Shown here one piece after another: positions 26,427 through 35,551 of a DNA stretch of 64,000 nucleotides; the first letter of the stretch is position 1; each line of letters opens with the position of its first letter. The notes under the pieces are model-generated. The model saw only the letters and a program-made list of their open reading frames with translations. It did not search any database and was not told the origin of the DNA. Made by a program: the position numbers and the translations under genes. Location of the stretch: NCBI GenBank assembly GCA_036337015.1, contig JAYZEZ010000001.1, positions 52,783 through 116,782 of the forward strand. Reading direction: 5' to 3'. The DNA comes from Casp-alpha2 sp036337015. Lineage in GTDB: Bacteria; Pseudomonadota; Alphaproteobacteria; Rhodospirillales; Casp-alpha2.

Positions 26427-27065
26427 AGAGCTTAGTGCCATTCTGCTATCACTATTAAGTCGAACCAAGCGACACAGATCCAAAGGATGGGCCGCTAGGC
26501 CAGCTAACATAGCCCAATATCTGGTATTTCCATGCGTTGAAATGTTACCAAGGACCCAATCGGGAACAGTCCTTCCTAAGGGATCAGCAATAGCTCGAAT
26601 GATCATAAAGGGAACTCCAGCTTCTTTTGCAACAGCACCAACATTATAGCTTTCCATATCGACAGCCGCAGCATTAGTGGATTGACCAAGTTTTTTCTTT
26701 TCTTCAATTGAATTAATTACATTCTCAGTACCAGCTATAGGAGCGATGATAACGGTATCATCAGAACCTGTTTTAAGACAAATTCGATCAAGCCATACCT
26801 TTGAGGTCTCAAATACACTTCCACTCGGCCCAATTACTAATGGAGCTATAATTATGCTACCTGGTGGTAAGTTTTCTCTTAATCCACCTGCCATCCCATA
26901 GCTCAGAAGTCCTTGACATCCGTCGTTAACAAGCTTTCTTGCTAAATTACCAGCACGCTCACTTCTCGCACCAGCACATCTCACAACAGGACGTTTATCT
27001 ACTGAAAAGACATCCAAACATGCTGATTCTTGTGCTAGTCCGGTGATGATTCCCAGACGTTGCAT
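26379..27065 (-). CDS. hpnG: Hopanoid-associated phosphorylase HpnG
   Basis: HpnG removes adenine from adenosylhopane to give phosphoribosylhopane; it belongs to the nucleoside phosphorylase family. I place the start at ATG 27065 (MQRLGIITGLAQES), four bases after the shc stop, giving 228 residues. The frame is open up to 27242 but that extension would lie inside shc and adds no family sequence. Landmarks: GIITGLAQE near the N-terminus, LLSYGMAGGL, the VDMESYNVGAVA purine-ribose motif, and FMIIRAIADPLGRTVPDW. Its last 48 bases are antisense to the end of hpnH. Confidence 0.93.
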   Translation of the reverse strand: MQRLGIITGLAQESACLDVFSVDKRPVVRCAGARSERAGNLARKLVNDGCQGLLSYGMAGGLRENLPPGSIIIAPLVIGPSGSVFETSKVWLDRICLKTGSDDTVIIAPIAGTENVINSIEEKKKLGQSTNAAAVDMESYNVGAVAKEAGVPFMIIRAIADPLGRTVPDWVLGNISTHGNTRYWAMLAGLAAHPLDLCRLVRLNSDSRMALSSLRSIANRLGPLFALE

Positions 27066-27069
27066 ATAA

Positions 27070-29046
27070 TCAAAGTCCAAATTTTGGAAATTTTGAATTT
27101 GTTTTTTTAAGCTCTCGATAACGCGCAAGCGTCCACAACGGGAAATATGAGCTATAGCCGTGATAGCGCAAATAGAAAATCCGAGGAAAGCCGACAGCAT
27201 TAAAATATTCCTCATGCCATTTACCACCTGCACGCTTAGCATTCAGAAGGTATTCTATACCCCGCTTAACACTATTACTATCCACTTCACCAGCTGCCAT
27301 CAAACCCAACAAGGCCCATGATGTTTGTGATGGGGTACTTGTTTTAACCTCATCACGGCGGTGCTGCCAATACGTTGAACAATCTTCACCCCAACCACCA
27401 TCTGGGCGCTGAACATACTTTAGCCATTTTACTGCACGACGAATATGGCGTGCGTTCATGTCTTCTCCAGCTGCATTAAAAGCACAAAGTGCTGACCAAG
27501 TTCCATAGACATAGTTATTTCCCCAACGACCAAACCAAGAACCTTCAATTTCCTGAGTTTCTCGCAAGTAATTTAGCCCTCGAATAACAACAGGATCAGT
27601 TTTTTTGTATCCCAATTGTGCCAGCATACTTATGCACCGAGCACTTACGTCGGCAGTGGGTGGATCAAGGAGTGCGCCATGATCAGCGAATGGGATATTC
27701 TGGAGAAAAAAATGATCATTATCAGCGTCGAAAGCTCCCCAACCACCATTTTTACTCTGCATACCAATAATCCATTGTGCACCACGTTTAATGGATTTTT
27801 TATATTTTTTTGGATCTGCTCTATGCAAAGACATAACCACAACAGCAGTATCATCAACATCTGGATAGTAGTCGTTCCAGTACTGGAAAGCCCAACCACC
27901 CGGACGTACATCCTCACGATTTTCTGCCCAGTCCCCTCGAACCTCAAGTATCTGTCGCTCACAAAGCCATTCGTTTGCTTCTTCAATAGTTTTATCGTAT
28001 TGAGATAAACCGGTTTCCATCATGGCATGAGTTGCCAGTCCTGTGTCCCAGACGGGAGATAAACAAGGCTGGCAATAACCCCAGTCGTCATGAAGCACTA
28101 AAAGCTTATCAATGGCCTTACGGCAGGTAATATATTCGTTACTGGTGTCAGAAATCCCTAAAGCATCAAATGCCATCAACGCATTTGCCATAGCAGGAAA
28201 AATGCCCCCCAAACCATCTTCGCCGTTAAGCCTATCTATGATAAACTTCATGGCTGAATCAATACCCCTTTGTTCTAATCTTTTTGGCATGATTGCCTCA
28301 ATAGGCCTGAAAATTTGATCTAAAAACAACATCATATACCCCAACCATGTTCCGGTTGGATTAGTCATAAAGAAACGCTGTTCGTTAGCCGGTATAACAA
28401 ATAATTCTGGGATGCCAATTTCACGAGGGTTACGCGCCTTGGGTTTAAGGGCTGCTAGAATTTTTAAAGGCACCATCACAGTTCGTGACCAATAAGAAAC
28501 TTTATAGATATGAAATAAAGACCACTTAGGTAACAACATGGCTTCTACTCTGATTACTGGAACAGCACGCCAAGGAACCTGTCCGAATAAAGCTAGAGTA
28601 AAGCGAGTAAATACATTAGCTTTAGCCGCTCCACCGTGTTCCAAAATAGCCTTCCTAGCCCAACGCATATACGGCTCGTCAGGGTTCTCTCCCGCCAATT
28701 TAAGAGCAAAATAAGCCTTTACCGATGCACTTAAGTTAAATTCACCATCATGAAATAAAGGCCAACCGCCATGGTCACCTTGCGTATTCTTAAGATAAGA
28801 AACTAACTTTCCTTCTACCTCATCATCAATCTTATCTAAAAAATGATTAAGTAGAATATATTCAGATGGGATTGTCGCATCAGCTTCCAATTCAAAAGCC
28901 CAATGACCATCTTCTGCCTGACAACCCGCTAGCCACGTGCGAACTTCCTCTACGACCTCGTCAATTTTATTGAGGTTAGATTCAGATGGAGATTTAGCTT
29001 CCTCTGATTGCGTTGATACAAGTTCAAGCTTAACCATGTTAGCCAA
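27070..29046 (-). CDS. shc: Squalene-hopene cyclase
   Basis: Cyclises squalene to hopene and hopanol at the inner membrane. The 658 residues match the family. The catalytic acid motif is D396-V-D398-D399 (YYPDVDDTAVV). Several QW repeats are visible: CQAEDGHWAFE, NTQGDHGGWPLF, QSKNGGWGAFD, EGSWFGRWGNN, and VQRPDGGWGEDC. The C-terminal GTGFPxxFY region is present as AVGFPRIFYLRYHGY. It lies in the hpnM-C-B-D-E-shc-G run, 104 bases after hpnE and four bases before hpnG. Start ATG 29046 (MANMVKLELVS) could be shifted to the second Met. Confidence 0.97.
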   Translation of the reverse strand: MANMVKLELVSTQSEEAKSPSESNLNKIDEVVEEVRTWLAGCQAEDGHWAFELEADATIPSEYILLNHFLDKIDDEVEGKLVSYLKNTQGDHGGWPLFHDGEFNLSASVKAYFALKLAGENPDEPYMRWARKAILEHGGAAKANVFTRFTLALFGQVPWRAVPVIRVEAMLLPKWSLFHIYKVSYWSRTVMVPLKILAALKPKARNPREIGIPELFVIPANEQRFFMTNPTGTWLGYMMLFLDQIFRPIEAIMPKRLEQRGIDSAMKFIIDRLNGEDGLGGIFPAMANALMAFDALGISDTSNEYITCRKAIDKLLVLHDDWGYCQPCLSPVWDTGLATHAMMETGLSQYDKTIEEANEWLCERQILEVRGDWAENREDVRPGGWAFQYWNDYYPDVDDTAVVVMSLHRADPKKYKKSIKRGAQWIIGMQSKNGGWGAFDADNDHFFLQNIPFADHGALLDPPTADVSARCISMLAQLGYKKTDPVVIRGLNYLRETQEIEGSWFGRWGNNYVYGTWSALCAFNAAGEDMNARHIRRAVKWLKYVQRPDGGWGEDCSTYWQHRRDEVKTSTPSQTSWALLGLMAAGEVDSNSVKRGIEYLLNAKRAGGKWHEEYFNAVGFPRIFYLRYHGYSSYFPLWTLARYRELKKTNSKFPKFGL

Positions 29047-29150
29047 CTTTAAAAATGATACGCCATCTCAACAAATTAAATTCTTAGCTCCAGCTCCTTA
29101 ATGCCAAGCTTTGATTGTTCTTGTTGCAGAAATTAATAAGCAAATCAAGC

Positions 29151-30416
29151 CTAATGACTTGAAACTAAAACAGTTTTAGATGCTGCATTTCCAGATCGAA
29201 TAGTCCCTTCAATAGTGGCTGGCAAGCCAGTATTGATCCAATCACCAGCCAAAAACAGGTTCGAACAGTTAGTTCGGATACCAGGTCGATTTTTTACTTG
29301 CTTTGGTGTTTGCGCAAAAGTAGCGCGTTTCTCTTTTACAATCCTATACGGTGGCAATTGACTACCAGCTTGACTGAGATCTAATTTCAAAGCGCGCACT
29401 ACTTCCCCCCATAAGATACGAGCTATAAATTCAGCAGGCTTCCCAACTAAGGAATTAGCAGAGCTGACTGTAACGGATACGACGTCACCACGAATAAATA
29501 ACCATTGCGATGTACCCCCAATTAATCCAAGAAAAGATAGGTCGTCATAAGTTCTATTTAGTTTGAAATGACCATTTACTATAGCACGGCTCTCTGTTGG
29601 GACATTAAGCCCTGTTACCAAATTAGCAGCAGAAACTGAAGGAACTGCTAGAACAACGCTATCTCCTTCAACTAGATGAATAGTTCCAGTACTAAATTCC
29701 AATGCAGTGATTCGATTTTGCCGCATTTTCAATGAACGCAATCGAGTATTATGATTAATTGTTGCATTCTTAGAACTCAAAAATTTAACTGCTGGATCTA
29801 CAAACGTCTCACTTAACCCTCGCCTTGTTATCAAGGGTCGACAACTTTTCGCGCCTTTCCAAATAGTTTCTCTAAAAACTGGTTTTAATAATGAGGCTGC
29901 TGCTTCATTCGCATCAGTATTTAAAATAGCCAATGCCAGGGGCTCCCAAAGACGCTTAAAAAGAACATTATTGGACCCAAAACACTGAGTAACCGTAGTT
30001 TCATCACCAGTCCATATAAGTCTCAAAATCTTTAGATAATCGTAACGATTTGTAGCTGGTACACGCCCAGCCCTCGAGAACATGGCGCGAATCAAATAAC
30101 CAGCATCAAGATTAACCGTCCAACTTTCGTCAGAATTTAGGTCAAAAAATGAATATGATGGATTCATTGGACCGTGCAGATCCTCTTTGGCACCAATAGT
30201 ATCAAGGTAGTTTAGAACTGCTCTATTACCACTAAGCACTAGATGATTGCCATTATCAATTTTCCGCCCAAGCGCTGGCTCGAAGTAAGAACGACAGCGT
30301 CCTCCACAATTTCCGGAAGCCTCATAAAGACTGATACTTCTACCAGCGTTAGTTAAACTTACTGCTGTTGCCAGACCAGCCAAACCACCACCGATAATGT
30401 GGGTCCTTCCAACCAT
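29151..30416 (-). CDS. hpnE: Hydroxysqualene dehydroxylase HpnE
   Basis: An FAD-dependent reductase that turns hydroxysqualene into squalene, the third step of the HpnC-D-E route. In 421 residues: an N-terminal dinucleotide loop THIIGGGLAGLATAV, the GGRCRSYF amine-oxidase-family motif, DNGNHLVLSGN, and a C-terminal FAD segment FLAGDWINTGLPATIEGTI. I choose ATG 30416 over the TTG three bases earlier, because it overlaps the hpnD stop as TGATG, a classic coupled stop-start. Membrane association is likely but no helix is obvious. Confidence 0.94.
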   Translation of the reverse strand: MVGRTHIIGGGLAGLATAVSLTNAGRSISLYEASGNCGGRCRSYFEPALGRKIDNGNHLVLSGNRAVLNYLDTIGAKEDLHGPMNPSYSFFDLNSDESWTVNLDAGYLIRAMFSRAGRVPATNRYDYLKILRLIWTGDETTVTQCFGSNNVLFKRLWEPLALAILNTDANEAAASLLKPVFRETIWKGAKSCRPLITRRGLSETFVDPAVKFLSSKNATINHNTRLRSLKMRQNRITALEFSTGTIHLVEGDSVVLAVPSVSAANLVTGLNVPTESRAIVNGHFKLNRTYDDLSFLGLIGGTSQWLFIRGDVVSVTVSSANSLVGKPAEFIARILWGEVVRALKLDLSQAGSQLPPYRIVKEKRATFAQTPKQVKNRPGIRTNCSNLFLAGDWINTGLPATIEGTIRSGNAASKTVLVSSH

Positions 30417-31276
30417 CAAAAAAAACCATAACGAAAGGCAATAAATAATTTTTGAAATCTGCTAAGACCCACTGGACTAGATAAGTCCTTCCACCCTCGC
30501 CTTTTAAGCTTTTGCAATATGCTTCGATAGACTTCCAACATCATAATTGCTGGACGAATTAATTTTTTATCACAACCAGCAACCAATTGATCTGCTCTAT
30601 AAAAATGTTTCTCTGCAATATTGGATATATTCTCACAGACTTTCTCAAATTTAGTGTGATTTAATATTGCGCTTAAATCATCACCCGTTATACCTGAGCT
30701 TTCTAGTAACTCACGAGGAATATACAATCTATCAGATCTAGCATCTTCATCGAGATCACGCAGAATATTAGTTAATTGTAGAGCTAGACCTTGTTCAAAA
30801 GCTAAATCCGTACCAACTTTATCATCCAACCCAAAAACTTTCACAGACAAGCGACCAACTGCACAAGCTACTCTATCACAATAAAGAATCAGCTCATCCA
30901 TATCTAATATTCTAATGCTATCCAATGCATCCATCTCCATACCATCAATAACAGCGTAAAAATCATCTTTCTTTAGATTAAATTCCTTAACAGGCCCCAT
31001 AAGCGCCTGACAAATAGCAATGCGAGGGCGACCGCAAAACATTTGTTCAATCTCATCACGCCATTGTCTCAAACCATAAAGCTTTTCTTCCTTCTTACCG
31101 ACCTCATCAGCAAGATCATCAACCTCACGACAAAATGCATAAATAGCAAACATTGCTAGACGCTTGTTTTTTGGCAAGTTTCGCATTGCCCAATAAAAAG
31201 ACGACCCAGAATTTCTAACGACTTCTTCTATATATTTGGAGCTATCAACTTCGGATTTTATCGTAACTGAATTCAT
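30416..31276 (-). CDS. hpnD: Presqualene diphosphate synthase HpnD
   Basis: Joins two farnesyl diphosphates to presqualene diphosphate. The start chosen is ATG 31276 (MNSVTIKSEV), which leaves the hpnB end untouched and gives 286 residues; the frame is open to 31315. Prenyl-synthase motifs: CREVDDLADE (first aspartate-rich), GMEMD, and NILRDLDEDARSDRLYIP (second aspartate-rich). SFYWAMRNLPKNKR and MFAIYAFCREVDD mark the HpnD type rather than phytoene synthase. It is coupled to hpnE by TGATG. Confidence 0.94.
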   Translation of the reverse strand: MNSVTIKSEVDSSKYIEEVVRNSGSSFYWAMRNLPKNKRLAMFAIYAFCREVDDLADEVGKKEEKLYGLRQWRDEIEQMFCGRPRIAICQALMGPVKEFNLKKDDFYAVIDGMEMDALDSIRILDMDELILYCDRVACAVGRLSVKVFGLDDKVGTDLAFEQGLALQLTNILRDLDEDARSDRLYIPRELLESSGITGDDLSAILNHTKFEKVCENISNIAEKHFYRADQLVAGCDKKLIRPAIMMLEVYRSILQKLKRRGWKDLSSPVGLSRFQKLFIAFRYGFF

Positions 31277-31287
31277 CTTATTTGAAC

Positions 31288-32460
31288 CTAAGTCATGTAA
31301 TGCCGGCCTTTCCACGCACCTCCCCTACCTCTCATACATCGAATTGCCGAAGAAATTGTCATTAAGGTATACAAGAAAGCAGATACGGGGAGCAACAGGC
31401 TCCAGGCTAATGAGAATCTATAAAAAGATAATGTTGGCTGAAATGCAACAATCATTAAAACCCAAGAAATTAGTCCACCAACTACTAACTCTAGGGGACC
31501 GCCTAATAAAAAGCTAAAAGTAACTATAGGCGGCAAAAGATAAATTGTGAACATAGCAAATACAGTACCAATTAAGGCAATAAAAGAATTTCCTATTTGT
31601 TCAAATGCTGTTCGTGCCACCATATTCCAGATCTCATGAAGATTGTCATAAGATCTCTGGCTAACAACCTGATTAGTAAGCCCAAGCCATATAGGCCCTT
31701 TTTTTTTCAGCAATTGCGCAAGTTGACAATCATCAATCAAACGCTTTCGAATAGGCTCTACTCCTCCAATGCTATCAAGCGCAGATCGACGGACTAACAT
31801 ACAGCCCCCAGCCGCCGCAGCTGTTGCCCTTTTAGGGTCATTAACCCATGAAAAAGGATATAATTTTTGAAAAAAGAATATAAAGGGTGGAATTAGAAGT
31901 TTTTCCCAAAAACTATCGGCACGAAGCCGAGCCATGAGTGAAACCAGGTTTAAGTTACCGGACCTTGCCTTAATTACTAAACGAAGCAAGCTATCTTTGT
32001 CATGAGTAATATCAGCATCTGTCAGGAGTACATAAGATGCTTCAGGAGCAACATTCCTAGCCTTCTCTAGCCCTTGATGAACGGCCCACAACTTGCCCGA
32101 CCAACCTTGTTCTATTGGCTTTCCTGAAACTACGTGCAAAAAACGTGGCCTCCTAGCAATGGCATTTAAAATAATGGATGTACCATCTTCACTATTATCA
32201 TCAACCACAATAATACTAAAATTCCCAGGATAGGTTTGATCCATCAAAGACATTACTGTTTTACTAATAGTTAACGCCTCATTACGTGCAGGAATTACAC
32301 AAATCACCTCAGGCCAATCTTTAAATGCTTGCACTGTAGGCGTAAATTCAAGACGTTGATCCGCACGCCAAAACCCACCACGTAAAACTAGCATTCCCAC
32401 CCAAACCATCAACGGAACAATTACTATGGGAAGACTTCCATAAGTCACAAAGGTAACCAC
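31288..32460 (-). CDS. hpnB: Hopanoid-associated glycosyltransferase HpnB
   Basis: A membrane-bound family 2 glycosyltransferase found in hopanoid loci; its acceptor is not settled. In 390 residues: an N-terminal membrane helix (about 5-26), a GT-A domain with IPARNEALTI, VVDDNSEDGT and LLTDADITHD, an acceptor-side RRLIDDCQLAQ-type segment (here RKRLIDDCQLAQLLKKKG), then three or four C-terminal membrane helices. The GTG start at 32460 overlaps the end of hpnC by 16 bases. A hopanoid-sugar role is inferred from context. Confidence 0.9.
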   Translation of the reverse strand: MVTFVTYGSLPIVIVPLMVWVGMLVLRGGFWRADQRLEFTPTVQAFKDWPEVICVIPARNEALTISKTVMSLMDQTYPGNFSIIVVDDNSEDGTSIILNAIARRPRFLHVVSGKPIEQGWSGKLWAVHQGLEKARNVAPEASYVLLTDADITHDKDSLLRLVIKARSGNLNLVSLMARLRADSFWEKLLIPPFIFFFQKLYPFSWVNDPKRATAAAAGGCMLVRRSALDSIGGVEPIRKRLIDDCQLAQLLKKKGPIWLGLTNQVVSQRSYDNLHEIWNMVARTAFEQIGNSFIALIGTVFAMFTIYLLPPIVTFSFLLGGPLELVVGGLISWVLMIVAFQPTLSFYRFSLAWSLLLPVSAFLYTLMTISSAIRCMRGRGGAWKGRHYMT

Positions 32461-33347
32461 GTAAGAACTACGCCCTTAACACAACACCAAAAGTATTCAG
32501 CTTTGTTCAATGTTATTCGCCTTGATCCAAGTGGATCCCTCCTCTTAAGACGTATGATTAATTGTTTAGCAATTTCAATTATTGCCTTTGACTCCATCGC
32601 TAGCCGACGACTCTTTAAACCGTTTGGCAACATATGTGCCTCAACCAATAGCGAAGAAGTTTCGTTCAAACAACGGTCTAAAACTTTACGCAATCCAATC
32701 GTAGAATTTGTCTGAGCCAAGTCCTCAACAGTAACTCCTTCATCAAAAAGCCAGTTACCAGGAAGGTAAACTCGATTCAAAACTTTATAATCATTTTTGC
32801 AATCCTGTAGGTGGTTAATTACCTGCAACGCATTACAGAGAGCATCTGATGGACCATAGTCAAACTGGGACCCCCCATGCAAATCAATGAGATAACGCCC
32901 CACCGGCGCTGCGGATAAATTGCAGTATGACATGAGATCATCCCAGTCTTTGTAACGTAGTTTCGTCGCATCCAACTTAAATGCAGAGATTAGATCAATG
33001 CAATGCGCTGAAGTAATCCCAGTTTCATCCAGACTACCCCGCATTCGATGTGCCGTTTGAAAAGCAGGATCGCTTAATTCACGACCCAATATTGAAGATT
33101 CAAAGCCATCAAGACGTCGCACCTTTTCTTCAGCATCAAGACTAGGATTATCAGCAATATCGTCAATGGCACGAGCAAATGAATAGAAAAGGGCAACATG
33201 TCTACGCTGATTTTTTCCCAACAACAAGGATCCTACTGGGAAATTTTCATAATCCTGATCTTTACCAGATGGTGTTTCAACAGACCCATACGATACAATA
33301 TTATGTTCATCGGATCCGAAGCGATTAGTTTCGGGTTTCCTATTCAT
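32445..33347 (-). CDS. hpnC: Hydroxysqualene synthase HpnC
   Basis: Converts presqualene diphosphate to hydroxysqualene, the second step of the bacterial squalene route. In 300 residues: an N-terminal motif DYENFPVGSLLL typical of HpnC, the first aspartate motif ARAIDDIADNP, and the second motif NHLQDCKNDYKVLNRVYLP. Together with HpnD and HpnE it replaces eukaryote-type squalene synthase. It follows hpnM by 19 bases and overlaps hpnB. Start ATG 33347. Confidence 0.94.
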   Translation of the reverse strand: MNRKPETNRFGSDEHNIVSYGSVETPSGKDQDYENFPVGSLLLGKNQRRHVALFYSFARAIDDIADNPSLDAEEKVRRLDGFESSILGRELSDPAFQTAHRMRGSLDETGITSAHCIDLISAFKLDATKLRYKDWDDLMSYCNLSAAPVGRYLIDLHGGSQFDYGPSDALCNALQVINHLQDCKNDYKVLNRVYLPGNWLFDEGVTVEDLAQTNSTIGLRKVLDRCLNETSSLLVEAHMLPNGLKSRRLAMESKAIIEIAKQLIIRLKRRDPLGSRRITLNKAEYFWCCVKGVVLTWLPL

Positions 33348-33366
33348 AACATTCTAGATTTTAGAT

Positions 33367-34053
33367 TTACTTAGCGGTAACTTGATTGTTTTTTGAAGAA
33401 TCATCTACTCGTTTCTTTAATTCCATGAGAAGTTTATTAAACTCACCATTATTCGATTTCAGAAAAGAACTAAACTCTGATTTTTGAGTCATGATCATGG
33501 AAATACCTTCAACCATCACATCGATTATAGTAAAGCCTTCTCCTTTACTGCGAACTCGCCAATCTACTTTCAAAGGTTGAGCAGAACTGCCTACTTTTAC
33601 CATAGTAGAATGAACTATCACATCCTTTTTGCTGCGCATTACAGCTTTCTTCACCAATAGTTGTTCACCCGAATATTTAGCAAAACGCTCCGAATAAGTG
33701 GCAACCATTAAGTCTTCGAATAATTTAAAATATTGCTTCTTTTCTTGATCTGAAGCCTTGCGCAAATGTCGACCAACGACAAATTTAGCAATACCTTTTA
33801 TAGAAAAATGCTTGTTCATAAATGCACGAAATAGGCGAGCGCGTTCTTTCTTTGTTATATCTTTGCCTGTTAAAGTAGTGATGGCTTCTTGAGTTATAGA
33901 ATTAATAAATGCCTTAGCACCATTACTAAAGTCTTCTGCATTAACCTTGGATGGATGTCCAAAAATAAATAAAAAAGAGATAATAATTGCCAACCCAGCG
34001 CCAAGAGTTCCTTGGCGGACTACTAAATTTTTTTCGACCAAAAAGCTTTTCAT
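33367..34053 (-). CDS. hpnM: Hopanoid-associated MlaC-type protein HpnM
   Basis: A periplasmic lipid-binding protein of the MlaC/Ttg2D family, first gene of the main hopanoid run. In 228 residues: a signal segment (about 15-38, AGLAIIISFLFIFGHP, cleavage near VNA), then MlaC-type sequence such as KHFSIKGIAKFVVGRHLRKA, FAKYSGEQLLVKK, GFTIIDVMVEGISMIMTQKS. The hpn context makes HpnM the best name. Two other family members are at 15102-16421. It probably carries hopanoids or phospholipids for HpnN or Mla-like export; the ligand is unproven. Confidence 0.88.
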   Translation of the reverse strand: MKSFLVEKNLVVRQGTLGAGLAIIISFLFIFGHPSKVNAEDFSNGAKAFINSITQEAITTLTGKDITKKERARLFRAFMNKHFSIKGIAKFVVGRHLRKASDQEKKQYFKLFEDLMVATYSERFAKYSGEQLLVKKAVMRSKKDVIVHSTMVKVGSSAQPLKVDWRVRSKGEGFTIIDVMVEGISMIMTQKSEFSSFLKSNNGEFNKLLMELKKRVDDSSKNNQVTAK

Positions 34054-34237
34054 TTTTTTCCTAATAACTTTGGATTAAGGAATTTATTCCCTAACGTTTC
34101 CATACCATTTATTGAAATACAAAAAAATTCAAAATTAATGATTTTGCTTATATAATATCAAATAAATATGCAAGAAAAAGACTTTAGCTAAATTTCAAAA
34201 TCTAGATAAATTTTTTACATTTTTTCGAGTTTTCCCT

Positions 34238-35545
34238 ATGACCCTTGACCCATACTATGGCTATTTCGTTGGTGGAGATAAAGCTTTTACCGTTGATGCT
34301 CCAAAGATAAAATTTGGCGCCGGCTCTCTTTCTGAGATTGGAGAAGATGCTCGTTCACAGAATATATCTCGAATAGCACTGTTTACAGACCCCGTAGTTA
34401 GTAATTTACAACCAACCGAAATAGCACGCACGTCACTTGAGGTCGCTAAAATCGATGTAACCATTTTCGATGAAATAGAAATTGAGCCAACAGATCGTTC
34501 TTTTAAGGCCGCAATTCAATTCGCTATAAATGGTAATTTTGATGGATTTGCATCAGTTGGAGGTGGATCTGTAATAGATACCGCCAAAGCCGCAAATCTG
34601 TATTCAACCTATCCAGATGATTTTTTAGCTTATATAAATGCGCCAATTGGAAGTGCTAAACCAGTGCCTGGCCCATTAAAACCTCATATAGCTTGTCCAA
34701 CTACATTTGGCACAGCGTCAGAATGCACCGGCATTGCCGTTTGCGATATGCTAGACTTAAAAGCTAAAACAGGCATTGCCAATGCTCGACTAAAACCAAG
34801 TTTAGGAATTCTAGACCCAAACTCCCTGACTACCCTCCCACGACCAGTTGTCGCTGCCAATGGCTTTGATGTTTTTAGTCATGCAATTGAAAGCCTAACG
34901 GCAAGGCCCTTTAGTCAACGACCTGCCCCCGAAAATCCAGACCTTAGACCTTTAGGACAGGGTGCAAACCCATATAGCGATTTAGCATGCCATGAATCTA
35001 TACGATTAATAGGAGAAAATTTAATTTCTGCCGTTAACAATGATGATAATACAGAGAATCTTGAAGCATTGATGTTTGCCTCAATGCTAGCCGGTATTGG
35101 CTTTGGAAACGCTGGTTGCCATTTGCCTCATGCAATGTCATATGCTGTTGCTGGATTAACCAACAAATTTCAAGCATCAGGTTGGCCGACAAATAACCCT
35201 ATCGTACCTCATGGCATCTCTGTCATAGTCAATGCGCCCGCAGTATTTAGGTATACTGGACCTGCCTGTCCAGAGCGACATTTAAAGGCTGCAGAGGCAA
35301 TGGGGGTGGATATATCAGGAGCAAAACTTAATGAGGCTGGAAATATTTTAGCAGACCAAGTAGTTCAAATGATGCGTATAACAGGCATACCAAATGGAAA
35401 TAGTGAAATCGGATATAAAGAAAGCGATCTTGATACTTTATCTGAAAAGGCATTTTTACAGCAACGGCTATTACTCAATTCACCTTTGGTCCCTGATCTA
35501 AAACAATTAAGAAACCTTTTTTACGATTCACTTAGCTACTGGTAG
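34238..35545 (+). CDS. Hydroxyacid-oxoacid transhydrogenase (iron-type alcohol dehydrogenase)
   Basis: The family member ADHFE1/HOT oxidises 4-hydroxybutyrate to succinate semialdehyde while reducing 2-oxoglutarate to D-2-hydroxyglutarate. In 435 residues: NAD loop SVGGGSVIDTAKAA, CPTTFGTASECTG, and metal ligands in ANGFDVFSHAIES, GCHLPHAMSY and VPHGISV. The insert SQRPAPENPDLRPLGQGANPYSD after the metal site is characteristic of HOT rather than ordinary iron alcohol dehydrogenases. The next gene, six bases on, looks like a D-2-hydroxyglutarate dehydrogenase, which would recycle the product. Start ATG 34238. Confidence 0.87.
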   Translation: MTLDPYYGYFVGGDKAFTVDAPKIKFGAGSLSEIGEDARSQNISRIALFTDPVVSNLQPTEIARTSLEVAKIDVTIFDEIEIEPTDRSFKAAIQFAINGNFDGFASVGGGSVIDTAKAANLYSTYPDDFLAYINAPIGSAKPVPGPLKPHIACPTTFGTASECTGIAVCDMLDLKAKTGIANARLKPSLGILDPNSLTTLPRPVVAANGFDVFSHAIESLTARPFSQRPAPENPDLRPLGQGANPYSDLACHESIRLIGENLISAVNNDDNTENLEALMFASMLAGIGFGNAGCHLPHAMSYAVAGLTNKFQASGWPTNNPIVPHGISVIVNAPAVFRYTGPACPERHLKAAEAMGVDISGAKLNEAGNILADQVVQMMRITGIPNGNSEIGYKESDLDTLSEKAFLQQRLLLNSPLVPDLKQLRNLFYDSLSYW

Positions 35546-35551
35546 GTAATA

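Noticed and set aside
27066..27242. N-terminal extension of hpnG
   Set aside because: It lies inside shc and adds no family sequence; ATG 27065 right after the shc stop fits better.
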